DNA from: an uncultured Ectothiorhodospiraceae bacterium
Lineage (GTDB): Bacteria; Pseudomonadota; Gammaproteobacteria; UBA6429; Thiohalophilaceae
Assembly: GCA_947259425.1 (NCBI GenBank)
Contig: CAMYMO010000270.1
Span: 1 to 11,630 of the forward strand
Direction of reading: 5' to 3'
DNA: 11,630 nt
The notes beneath the pieces are model-generated. The model did no database searches, was not told where the DNA came from, and saw only the letters and a list, made by a program, of their open reading frames with translations. The translations under genes were made by a program, and so were the position numbers. Of this stretch, positions 1 to 6,735 are shown piece after piece; within the stretch, counting starts at the first letter, position 1; each line of letters starts with the position of its first letter.

Positions 1-3000
1 GCGTTGACGGCACGGTTTCCGTATTATCTATCGTTGTATCAACGTTAGAATCAAGATCGCCATCAATACCGGGCAAGGCATAAAACTGACGTTGAACGGT
101 AATACAGCCCAAAGGGATAACAACTAGGGTTAAAACGGTCGCCACCAGGGTACCGAAGAACAAACTGGCTGCCATACCGATGAATATTGGATCGGAAAAT
201 AACATCGCCGCACCCACCATTAATGTTCCAGCGGTGATAAGAATAGGACGCATGCGAATCTGTCCGGCGCTGATCACCGCTTCAACGATGTCTTTACCAT
301 CCGCCACCTCATGTTTTACAAACTCTACCAGCAGAATCGAATTTCGCACGATGATTCCCGCCAAAGCGATAAAGCCAATCATTGAGGTTGCGGTAAATTC
401 AGCGCCGATGATTAAATGACCCGGGATAATCCCTATCAGGGTCAGCGGAATGGGTGCCATGATTAATCCAGCCAGGGTAAAATTCTTGAACTCCCAAACA
501 ATTAAGGCATAGATCAAGACTAAGGCCGCCATAAAGGCCGAGCCCATATCACGAAACGTTTCGTAGGTAACCGTCCATTCACCGCCCCATTCGAAACCTG
601 ATTTATTATCATCTTCTGGTGGACCGTAGCGACCAATCGTACCGCCTAACGTCAGTCCCGAAATCTTCTGACCATCTGGGGTAATATAGGATTTAAGTTT
701 TTCCTCAACGGTATGCATACCATAAATTGGCGCACCCAGTTTTCCTTCCATTTCAGCCGTTACGTATTCAACAGGCCGCAGGTCTTTATGAAATATAATT
801 GGATCTTCACGCGCCTGGGTAAAACGACCCAATTCACCTAACGGAATTGAGTTACCTTGTTCTGACATAATCGGCATTGAATATAAGCGGGTCACTTCTG
901 AACGCATGCCAAGTGGCACCTGCATCACAATATAGGTGGGTTCACGTACTACCTTTCGTTTAATGTCACCTAATTTATATCCACCCATTGCCATATCGAG
1001 CTGTTGATTAATTGAATCGACAGAAACACCATAACGAACCGATTTTTCTATATCGACTTCGAATCGCCAGTAGCTATAATCTGCTGTCATATAGTTATCA
1101 ACATCAACCACATCTTTAGAGTTACTAAATATTGATGTCATTTCCTGCGCGACTTGACGACGGGTATCCGCATCGGGCCCGTATATCTCGGCAACCACCG
1201 TTTGTAACACCGGAGGACCCGGTGGCATTTCTACCACCTGTGTTTTCAAACCGGTATCAGCCAATTCGGGATGGGTGTTTAAAAATTCTTTTATACGATG
1301 ACGAGCATCAACCGCAATCGCATGGCTGCCCCGATCGCGTTCATTTTTATCAAGTAACATCACCTGGATATCGGATTGCCAGGGTTGTTGGCGTAAATAA
1401 TAATGTCGTACCATGCCATTAAAATTAAACGGTGAGGCCGTTCCAACATAGCTCTGTAGATCGGTTACTTCGGGTATTTGACGTAAAACATTGACCAGTT
1501 CATGAGTGATATTTGCAGTGACCGGCAAGGCCGTTCCTTCAGGCATATTAATAACAACATTAAACTCTGGTTTATTATCAAATGGCAGCATTTTTACCGC
1601 GACCCATTTAAAATAAAACAGACTGCAAGCTAATAATGTTGCAACTATCAATCCAATTAAAAATATTCTTCCATATGATTTTTTATTACAAAGTGGTCCC
1701 ATGCATGGACGGTAAAACCGGCCTAACATTTCGCTAAAGCGTTTTTCGCGTTTTTCTGCTTTTCTTAATGCAGTCAGCTGGGGACGAACCTGCATCGCAA
1801 ACCAGGGAGCAAACACAAACGCCGCAATAAGCGAAAAGAACATAGCTGAAGCACCTAACACCGGGATCGGCCGCATATACGGTCCCATTAAGCCGCTAAC
1901 AAATCCCATCGGTAATAAGGCAGAGATAATGGTTAAGGTCGCAAGTATCGTCGGATTACCAACTTCCCTCACCGCATCGATCGCAATGTTAATACTGGTT
2001 TTTCCAGCGGCCAGCCAACGGCGGAATATATTTTCAACCACAACCGTGGCATCATCGACTAATATCCCGATCGAAAAAACCAGGGCGAACAAACTAACCC
2101 GATCAATCGTATAATCTAGAACCAGAGCTGCCCAGATCGTCACTAATATAACAATTGGGATAATAACGATAATCACTGAGGCGGCTCTTAAACCCATAAA
2201 TATTAAACATAACAGGCTTACCGCAATGGCTGCTTCAAACAGAGCCATAAGCAACTCATTCACTTTTTGATTGGCGGTTTTTCCATAATTACGGGTAATG
2301 TCGACATGTACATTGTCAGGTATTATTCGGCCCTTTAAAGAATCAAGCTTAGCCAATATGTCATTGGCAACCGTCACCCCGTTGGTATCTAATTTTTTGG
2401 CAATCGCAATCGTTACCGCTGCTTCACCATTTGCATTTAACGGTAAAGCATTCGCGATCCCGGTGTAATAGCTGACCAATTGCTTAGTCTCTTCCGGATA
2501 ATGAAATACCTCTGCGACATCATGAACGTATACGGGGGCACCATCATAGACACCAATGACCAGGCGTGATATTTCATCTGCTGTGGTAAGAAAGGCTCCG
2601 CTATAGACTTTAAAGGAATGATTTCCTGACTCGACATAACCTGTTTCAATTTCGGCATTAGCAGTACGAATGGTCTGCGCAACCTGTGCCATTGAAATAC
2701 CAAACCCGCCCAGCCTTTCGGGTAAAACTTCAATGCGAATCTGATCAGACCGACCACCCACAACAAATCCATGACCAGTATTGGGTACAGCCTCGAGATG
2801 CTGCAGTACATCAAACGCCAGGGTCCGTAACGTGCCATCATCCACTCCACCCTCTTCAGGTTTTGACCAAAGCGTTGCGGTGACGATCGGTACATCATCA
2901 ATCCCCACCGGTTTCACCAGTGGCATGGATACACCGGGTGGAATTTTATCTAAGTTGGATTGTAATTTATCGTGTACTTTAACAATGGAACCACCCAATT

Positions 3001-3352
3001 CCTGACCAACTTTAAATTGTACGGTAACGATGCTGGCACCACGTTGAGTTGCTGAATATACATGACGTACACCCGGTAATTCACTCATTAAACGTTCTAA
3101 AGGTTGCGTTACTAACGATGTAACTTGATCAGCCGCCGCTCCAGGGTACTGAACATATATATCAACCATTGGAACGGAAATTTTTGGATCTTCCTGACGC
3201 GGAGTAAATATCAGGCCCATGATGCCAATGGCTAAAAATGCAAACATTAGCAAAGGTGTTACCGGCGAGTTAATAAACTGCTTGGCCGTATTACCTGCTA
3301 TTCCCAGACTTTCCTCTCCCATGTCTGGTTTATGATTTTCTGTTTCGCTCAT
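1..3352 (-). CDS. RND-superfamily efflux pump, inner-membrane permease (3' end beyond the window)
   Basis: This is a proton-driven RND permease (AcrB/AcrD/AcrF family, ACR_tran), the inner-membrane engine of a tripartite efflux pump. The frame is open for 1117 codons from ATG 3352 to the left edge, and an in-frame TAA lies just before the ATG. I checked the frame at several points and found no frameshift. Seen: a cytoplasmic N-tail, then TM1 ending in TPRQEDPKI (about residues 30-55); the TM4 proton-relay motif ILVDDATVVVEN with D433 and D434; the TM10 motif IIVRNSILLVEF with R1003 where AcrB has lysine; and TM12 ending near residue 1080, followed by a tail of about 40 residues that continues past the window. 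The DDA motif argues for a multidrug/lipophile (HAE-like) pump rather than a CzcA/CusA metal pump. It lies 52 bp downstream of the adaptor gene, presumably in one operon. The start has only a weak ribosome-binding site; ATG 3322 (residue 11) is an alternative. Substrate unknown. Confidence 0.93.
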   Translation of the reverse strand, partial: MSETENHKPDMGEESLGIAGNTAKQFINSPVTPLLMFAFLAIGIMGLIFTPRQEDPKISVPMVDIYVQYPGAAADQVTSLVTQPLERLMSELPGVRHVYSATQRGASIVTVQFKVGQELGGSIVKVHDKLQSNLDKIPPGVSMPLVKPVGIDDVPIVTATLWSKPEEGGVDDGTLRTLAFDVLQHLEAVPNTGHGFVVGGRSDQIRIEVLPERLGGFGISMAQVAQTIRTANAEIETGYVESGNHSFKVYSGAFLTTADEISRLVIGVYDGAPVYVHDVAEVFHYPEETKQLVSYYTGIANALPLNANGEAAVTIAIAKKLDTNGVTVANDILAKLDSLKGRIIPDNVHVDITRNYGKTANQKVNELLMALFEAAIAVSLLCLIFMGLRAASVIIVIIPIVILVTIWAALVLDYTIDRVSLFALVFSIGILVDDATVVVENIFRRWLAAGKTSINIAIDAVREVGNPTILATLTIISALLPMGFVSGLMGPYMRPIPVLGASAMFFSLIAAFVFAPWFAMQVRPQLTALRKAEKREKRFSEMLGRFYRPCMGPLCNKKSYGRIFLIGLIVATLLACSLFYFKWVAVKMLPFDNKPEFNVVINMPEGTALPVTANITHELVNVLRQIPEVTDLQSYVGTASPFNFNGMVRHYYLRQQPWQSDIQVMLLDKNERDRGSHAIAVDARHRIKEFLNTHPELADTGLKTQVVEMPPGPPVLQTVVAEIYGPDADTRRQVAQEMTSIFSNSKDVVDVDNYMTADYSYWRFEVDIEKSVRYGVSVDSINQQLDMAMGGYKLGDIKRKVVREPTYIVMQVPLGMRSEVTRLYSMPIMSEQGNSIPLGELGRFTQAREDPIIFHKDLRPVEYVTAEMEGKLGAPIYGMHTVEEKLKSYITPDGQKISGLTLGGTIGRYGPPEDDNKSGFEWGGEWTVTYETFRDMGSAFMAALVLIYALIVWEFKNFTLAGLIMAPIPLTLIGIIPGHLIIGAEFTATSMIGFIALAGIIVRNSILLVEFVKHEVADGKDIVEAVISAGQIRMRPILITAGTLMVGAAMLFSDPIFIGMAASLFFGTLVATVLTLVVIPLGCITVQRQFYALPGIDGDLDSNVDTTIDNTETVPST

Positions 3353-3404
3353 ATTATTTTAATAGTCTCTGTATGCGATAACACTTTTTAAAGATCGATA
3401 ATTT

Positions 3405-4637
3405 CTACTTCATCCTGTCCGGTTTGTTATGCCAGCCGGAAGTTACTCCAGGAGGAGGATTGATCAGAACCTGGTCACCACTATTTAAACCCGCTAACAC
3501 GGTGACCGTATTACTTGAATAGCTCTTGCCTAACCGAACCAGGCGAAGTTCTCTTTTATTGTTTTTAATGACATAGACGATGGGTAAGCTCCCGCGCTCA
3601 ACTACCGCGCTTCTAGGAATCTCGATAAGCTGCTTAGTCTGTTCACTTTGATCTGGTAACATAATTTCAGCGTAGGTTCCTGGCCAGGCATAGGTACCCA
3701 CCGGCAAATCAAATTTAACGGTAATAGTATGCCGCTGCGCATTGCCTATCGGATATATCTGAGCAACTCGGACATCGATGTATTGATTATTAAAATCGAG
3801 AATGGCCGGGACAACCATCCCAACTTGCACGCCGGTTAATAAACGTGATGGTACTTCTACTGCCAATTGCAGGTCCGTTAAATCTGCATATTTCAACAGG
3901 GGTTGACCCGGTTGAACGGTATCGCCCGCTTCTGCCATTTTCTTAACAATGACGCCATTGAAGGGAGAAAGCGTACGACTGTCTCTTATGCTTGCATCGA
4001 TTTCGCGTAATTGTGACAAGGCCGCTTGATGCTGCCCCTGAGCTTGACCCATTTGTGTACCGGATGAGTAAAGGTCGGTATAACGTTCCAACCAGGGATT
4101 ACCATACCCCATCCCTTGTCCAACATTACGAGTAAACATCTGATCAAATAATGCGGGTAAACTCATCCCGGGCATACGATTGATATTACGTGATTGTGGT
4201 GCCCACCATTCTCGTCCATATTGCATTTGCGAATTACGTAATGCCAAATAAGAATTATTAAGGTTCGCTAAAGCCTGTTCACGTTTTGCAATAAGCTTGT
4301 CATCACCAATCGCAACCAATAATTCGGCCTGATTAAAACGATCGCCTTCTCGACCCGCAATAAACTCAACTCGCCCAGGCATCTCAGCTGTTAAGGTGAC
4401 CTCTCTAAAAGGGACGACCGTGCCACCCAGTATTGTTGATACACCTGCCTGACGTTGCCCCACCGTAACAACTTGCATAGCCAAATCCGGTGTTGTGTTT
4501 TGCCTGGCCTGAGGTACGGCTTTAACTAACTGGCCGTAAGCATTGTAGTTATACGCAGCGTTTTGTGATGACTCTGCATACACGAATGCGGTTGTATTAA
4601 TCGTTAAAATGAAACTTAACAGGAAGAATTTTTTCAT
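3405..4637 (-). CDS. RND efflux periplasmic adaptor subunit (HlyD/MFP family)
   Basis: This 410-residue adaptor would bridge the RND pump encoded just downstream to an outer-membrane channel. I chose ATG 4637 because it opens a clean signal peptide (MKKFFLLSFILTINTTAFVYA, cleavage near residue 21) and has AGG about 10 bases upstream; an open frame continues to 4700 but encodes no plausible N-terminus. Domains seen: first lipoyl half-motif about 80-112 (TLTAEMPGRV...VAIGD), a short helical region, second lipoyl half about 222-252 (LSPFNGVIVKKMAEAGDTVQPGQPLL), a beta-barrel about 255-330, and a membrane-proximal domain about 335-395. Between the lipoyl halves the usual alpha-hairpin is interrupted at about 138-200 by a segment rich in Met, Gly, Asn and aromatics (WWAPQ, NRMPGM, FDQMF, GMGYGNPW). 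No TolC-type gene is adjacent. The family call is firm; the substrate is unknown. Confidence 0.93.
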   Translation of the reverse strand: MKKFFLLSFILTINTTAFVYAESSQNAAYNYNAYGQLVKAVPQARQNTTPDLAMQVVTVGQRQAGVSTILGGTVVPFREVTLTAEMPGRVEFIAGREGDRFNQAELLVAIGDDKLIAKREQALANLNNSYLALRNSQMQYGREWWAPQSRNINRMPGMSLPALFDQMFTRNVGQGMGYGNPWLERYTDLYSSGTQMGQAQGQHQAALSQLREIDASIRDSRTLSPFNGVIVKKMAEAGDTVQPGQPLLKYADLTDLQLAVEVPSRLLTGVQVGMVVPAILDFNNQYIDVRVAQIYPIGNAQRHTITVKFDLPVGTYAWPGTYAEIMLPDQSEQTKQLIEIPRSAVVERGSLPIVYVIKNNKRELRLVRLGKSYSSNTVTVLAGLNSGDQVLINPPPGVTSGWHNKPDRMK

Positions 4638-4668
4638 TATTTTATAACCTGGGCCGTTACAAAGAAAT

Positions 4669-4681
4669 CTGTCGTTGACAG
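4669..4681 (-). other. small hairpin CTGTC-AAC-GACAG in the adaptor leader
   Basis: A perfect 5 bp inverted repeat with a 3-base loop lies 31 bases upstream of the adaptor start. On the minus strand it is followed by ATTTCTTT, too weak a T-run for a confident terminator of the SCP2 transcript. If the FNR-type promoter below is real, its transcript would begin at about 4682, so this hairpin would sit at the very 5' end of the efflux mRNA. Role unproven. Confidence 0.3.
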
Positions 4682-4688
4682 GATTCAC

Positions 4689-4694
4689 ACTATG
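4689..4694 (-). promoter_or_regulatory. candidate -10 element (CATAGT) of the adaptor/RND promoter
   Basis: CATAGT matches TATAAT at 4 of 6 bases. Its centre lies 32 bases from the centre of the FNR-like box at 4717-4730. That is exactly the distance expected for a class II FNR/CRP promoter, where the box is centred at -41.5. The predicted start of transcription is about 4682. The spacing is more convincing than the hexamer itself. Confidence 0.4.
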
Positions 4695-4716
4695 CAGCAA
4701 TGAAATAAAGCAACCA

Positions 4717-4730
4717 TTGACCTACATCAA
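4717..4730 (-). promoter_or_regulatory. FNR/ANR/DNR-like operator upstream of the adaptor-RND genes
   Basis: The minus strand reads TTGATGTAGGTCAA, matching 9 of the 10 defined bases of TTGAT-N4-ATCAA. It falls in the gap of about 100 bp between the SCP2 stop codon and the adaptor start, outside coding sequence, and has a -10-like hexamer at class II spacing. FNR-family proteins (FNR/ANR for oxygen, DNR/NNR for nitric oxide) bind such sites; which one acts here cannot be told from the sequence. Confidence 0.55.
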
Positions 4731-4736
4731 GTAACA

Positions 4737-5132
4737 CTAAACCTTACCCATCACCGCAAAGCTTTTTATAAACGGGCCAGCCATGCGCGGATCTTTTAAC
4801 ATTGCCGAATAATCCCCACTGTTAAATTTGAGTTTGCCCGTGGTATACGCCATACCGAGCGCCACCATTCCAGGCGGATTGCTTAACCATTTTTCCCAGT
4901 TGTCATTACTACTACGCAGGTCCCAATTCAGTTCCTGACCTGCATAGGCGCCGGATTCAACAACTTGCCCGTTTTCAACCTTAAGCACAGCAACTGGCTC
5001 TTTATCACCGTCAAAGCCATAACCAATTACTGAATTAAATCCAATTTTTGAGAGTTCACCGGATAATTCAGGCTCATTGTTCCAGGCATCTTGAAATTTC
5101 GTCATCCACTCAGGCGAAAAGATAGTTGTCAT
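4737..5132 (-). CDS. SCP2 sterol-binding-domain protein (putative lipid carrier)
   Basis: This 131-residue protein is essentially a single SCP2 domain, a fold that holds a hydrophobic ligand in a tunnel. ATG 5132 is chosen because GAGGTG, a good ribosome-binding site, lies about 6 bases upstream; the open frame back to 5183 has none. Seen: an amphipathic N-terminal helix (SPEWMTKFQDAWNNEPEL), beta-strands with VAVLKVENGQVV, WDLRSSNDNWEKWL, the family-typical TGKLKFNSGDYSAMLKD (about 98-114), and a C-terminal helix. There is no signal peptide or membrane segment, so it is probably cytoplasmic. A consensus sigma-54 promoter lies about 50 bp upstream, and a sigma-54 activator is divergently encoded. 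The adaptor-RND genes follow after about 100 bp. UbiT/UbiJ-type quinone-lipid carriers share the fold, but nothing here links this protein to quinone synthesis. Ligand unknown. Confidence 0.85.
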   Translation of the reverse strand: MTTIFSPEWMTKFQDAWNNEPELSGELSKIGFNSVIGYGFDGDKEPVAVLKVENGQVVESGAYAGQELNWDLRSSNDNWEKWLSNPPGMVALGMAYTTGKLKFNSGDYSAMLKDPRMAGPFIKSFAVMGKV

Positions 5133-5178
5133 CACACACCTCACGTATCTAATTGTAATTTTATTTAGCAGGATAGAG

Positions 5179-5194
5179 AGCAAGCGCTGTGCCA
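5179..5194 (-). promoter_or_regulatory. sigma-54 (-24/-12) promoter for the SCP2 gene
   Basis: The minus strand reads CTGGCACAGCGCTTGCT, containing TGGCAC, a 5-base spacer and TTGCT. This matches the RpoN consensus TGGCAC-N5-TTGCW at every defined position. The predicted start of transcription is about 5168, giving a leader of about 36 bases before the SCP2 ATG at 5132 with its GAGGTG site. The divergent neighbour is a sigma-54 activator, so site and activator support each other. Confidence 0.85.
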
Positions 5195-5235
5195 GACGGT
5201 AAGCTCTTGTTTTTACGAGCCATTATTGTTTAATG

Positions 5236-5241
5236 TGTTGC
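5236..5241 (+). promoter_or_regulatory. TGTTGC box, distal to the main cluster
   Basis: This is a single TGTTGC inside the partly palindromic TGTGTTGCACA (5234-5244), whose TGTG and CACA arms flank a 3-base centre. It shares its core with the boxes at 5307-5353 and lies between them and the sigma-54 promoter. It may be a weak extra activator site or chance. Confidence 0.3.
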
Positions 5242-5254
5242 ACAGTGGTTGATT
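5242..5254 (-). promoter_or_regulatory. weak IHF-like site between sigma-54 promoter and activator boxes
   Basis: The minus strand AATCAACCACTGT matches WATCAA-N4-TTR except in the last two bases, and is flanked by an A/T-rich run (5252-5264). Its place, between the -24/-12 promoter and the putative enhancer, is where IHF often bends sigma-54 promoters. The match is imperfect and could be chance. Confidence 0.2.
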
Positions 5255-5306
5255 AAATAAAAATCATGGGGGCGCTATGTAGTTGAATTCAATAAGGGCA
5301 TTTAGC

Positions 5307-5353
5307 GTGTTGCAGATATAACATGTTGCGCAACATTGATAAAACTGCAACAC
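5307..5353. promoter_or_regulatory. nested TGTTGC/GCAACA boxes, probable enhancer (UAS) for the sigma-54 activator
   Basis: GTGTTGCAG (5307-5315) and its exact reverse complement CTGCAACAC (5345-5353) flank the perfect 14 bp palindrome ATGTTGCGCAACAT (5323-5336); both pairs share a centre at about 5330. The like-oriented cores are 16-17 bases apart. The cluster centre lies about 136 bp upstream of the SCP2 -24 element, a normal enhancer distance. Fis-type helix-turn-helix dimers bind such inverted repeats. The palindrome overlaps the first possible ATG of the activator gene, which suggests autoregulation. The assignment to this activator is inference. Confidence 0.55.
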
Positions 5354-6720
5354 TTATAAACAGTATGGGTAAAAAAGCCATTTCAAGTCATACACAACTC
5401 ATTCCAATGCTGGAAGCTGTGGTGTCGTATATTGATGAAGGCGTCATTATTGCCGACAAGCACGGCAATGTGGTTTACCTGAATCCAGCCGCCAGCAAGC
5501 AACTCGACTGTAGTAATACTCCCCTCAAACGTTTGACTGATATTAAGTCGTTTAATTTTCCACGAACCTTACTGCGTGCCGCTATCCAGGCAGGCGAAGT
5601 CGATGCCGCAGGTCGCCCGAGTGGTCGTTTCGTCAATTTCGAAGAACGAATCCAAATGGAAAACGATGATCGCTATTTAGAATTTCATACTGGTTTCGTC
5701 GATTGTTTTGATCATGACGACAAAATGCGACTCATTCTGATTCGAGACCGCACTGAACAACGACGAATTGAAGCCGTCTATAAAAAACGCCAAAGCGGCT
5801 TTGAAACTAATGACCCGGGCATGCTTGAAGTCGTTCATCGAATACAACAAATCGCACCGAGTGATGCCTTTGTTTTACTGCAAGGTGATTCTGGTACCGG
5901 TAAAACGATGCTCGGGCGTATGATCCATAATTTAAGCCGTCGCACTAATGCCCCTTTTGTTGAGCTTAATTGTGCCGCCATTCCTGAGACATTAATGGAG
6001 TCCGAACTGTTTGGACATAAAAAAGGGTCCTTTACCGGTGCCACGGCCGATCGCGCTGGCCGCTTTCAGTCTGCAGATAAAGGCACTCTTTTTCTGGATG
6101 AAATCAGTGAAATTCCATTGCACTTACAGGCCAAGCTATTACGCGCCATCCAGGATCAGGAACTGGAAATGGTTGGTTCCGATAAAACGGTTAAGGTTGA
6201 CGTAAGAGTGATTACCGCATCCAATCGTAATTTAAGAGATATGGTGGATGCCGGTGAGTTTCGTGCGGATTTATTCTACCGCCTGGCAGTCATTCCACTA
6301 ACCATCCCATCATTGAGCCAACGTCCTGGGGATATCCCGCTATTAATCAATCATTTTTGCGCACTGCTTGCGGCACGCGGTTACCCAACCGATATTGAAT
6401 GTAACCAGGAAGCAATGCGCATGATGATGAATTACCCCTGGCCGGGAAATGTGCGTGAATTGGAGAATGCTGTGGAGCACGGCATCATTTGTGCGGTCGA
6501 CAAACAAGTTGAGCCTGAAAGCCTGCCCCAGGATATTTATAATTATTTTCGAAATGAACATGATGAAGCGCATAAGCACCGCGATACTGAGAAATTGCAG
6601 GCTCACCAGATTAAAAGTGCACTGGACGAAGCTAACGGAAACAAATCTGATGCGGCCTCTATTTTAGGAATCGATCGAACCACATTGTGGCGACGCATGC
6701 AAAAACTGGGTATTCAATAG
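5323..6720 (+). CDS. PAS-domain sigma-54-dependent transcriptional activator (Fis-type HTH)
   Basis: This 465-residue bacterial enhancer-binding protein activates RNA polymerase carrying sigma-54 by ATP hydrolysis. Domains in order: a PAS sensor at about 25-150 (DEGVIIADKHGNVVYLNPAA); an AAA+ domain at about 160-395 with Walker A GDSGTGKT (188-195), sigma-54-contact loop GSFTGA (235-240; serine for the usual alanine, a conservative change), Walker B LFLDE (256-260), FRADLFYRLAV, and YPWPGNVRELENAVEH; and a C-terminal HTH at 441-465 (SDAASILGIDRTTLWRRM). There is no response-regulator receiver domain, so activity is probably set by a ligand or redox signal at the PAS domain, not by phosphorylation. 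No haem or flavin ligand could be recognised. It is divergent from the SCP2-adaptor-RND genes and is their likely regulator. The start is uncertain: ATG 5323 and ATG 5365 both lack a clear ribosome-binding site, and 5365 would leave all operator boxes upstream of the gene. Confidence 0.93.
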   Translation: MLRNIDKTATLINSMGKKAISSHTQLIPMLEAVVSYIDEGVIIADKHGNVVYLNPAASKQLDCSNTPLKRLTDIKSFNFPRTLLRAAIQAGEVDAAGRPSGRFVNFEERIQMENDDRYLEFHTGFVDCFDHDDKMRLILIRDRTEQRRIEAVYKKRQSGFETNDPGMLEVVHRIQQIAPSDAFVLLQGDSGTGKTMLGRMIHNLSRRTNAPFVELNCAAIPETLMESELFGHKKGSFTGATADRAGRFQSADKGTLFLDEISEIPLHLQAKLLRAIQDQELEMVGSDKTVKVDVRVITASNRNLRDMVDAGEFRADLFYRLAVIPLTIPSLSQRPGDIPLLINHFCALLAARGYPTDIECNQEAMRMMMNYPWPGNVRELENAVEHGIICAVDKQVEPESLPQDIYNYFRNEHDEAHKHRDTEKLQAHQIKSALDEANGNKSDAASILGIDRTTLWRRMQKLGIQ

Positions 6721-6735
6721 GGTCAGACTCGATTG

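Noticed and set aside
2437..2901. A 154-codon leftward open frame that could suggest a separate gene or a frameshift in the RND permease.
   Set aside because: The RND frame is continuous through this stretch, with family motifs on both sides in the same phase; the other frame encodes no recognisable protein.
1..3352. Metal-exporting (CzcA/CusA-type) RND pump.
   Set aside because: TM4 has the DDA pair of drug/lipophile pumps, and TM10 has VRNS instead of the heavy-metal type motif.
4669..4681. Rho-independent terminator between SCP2 and the adaptor.
   Set aside because: The stem is only 5 bp and the following bases are ATTTCTTT, not a solid T-run; it is kept only as a hairpin.
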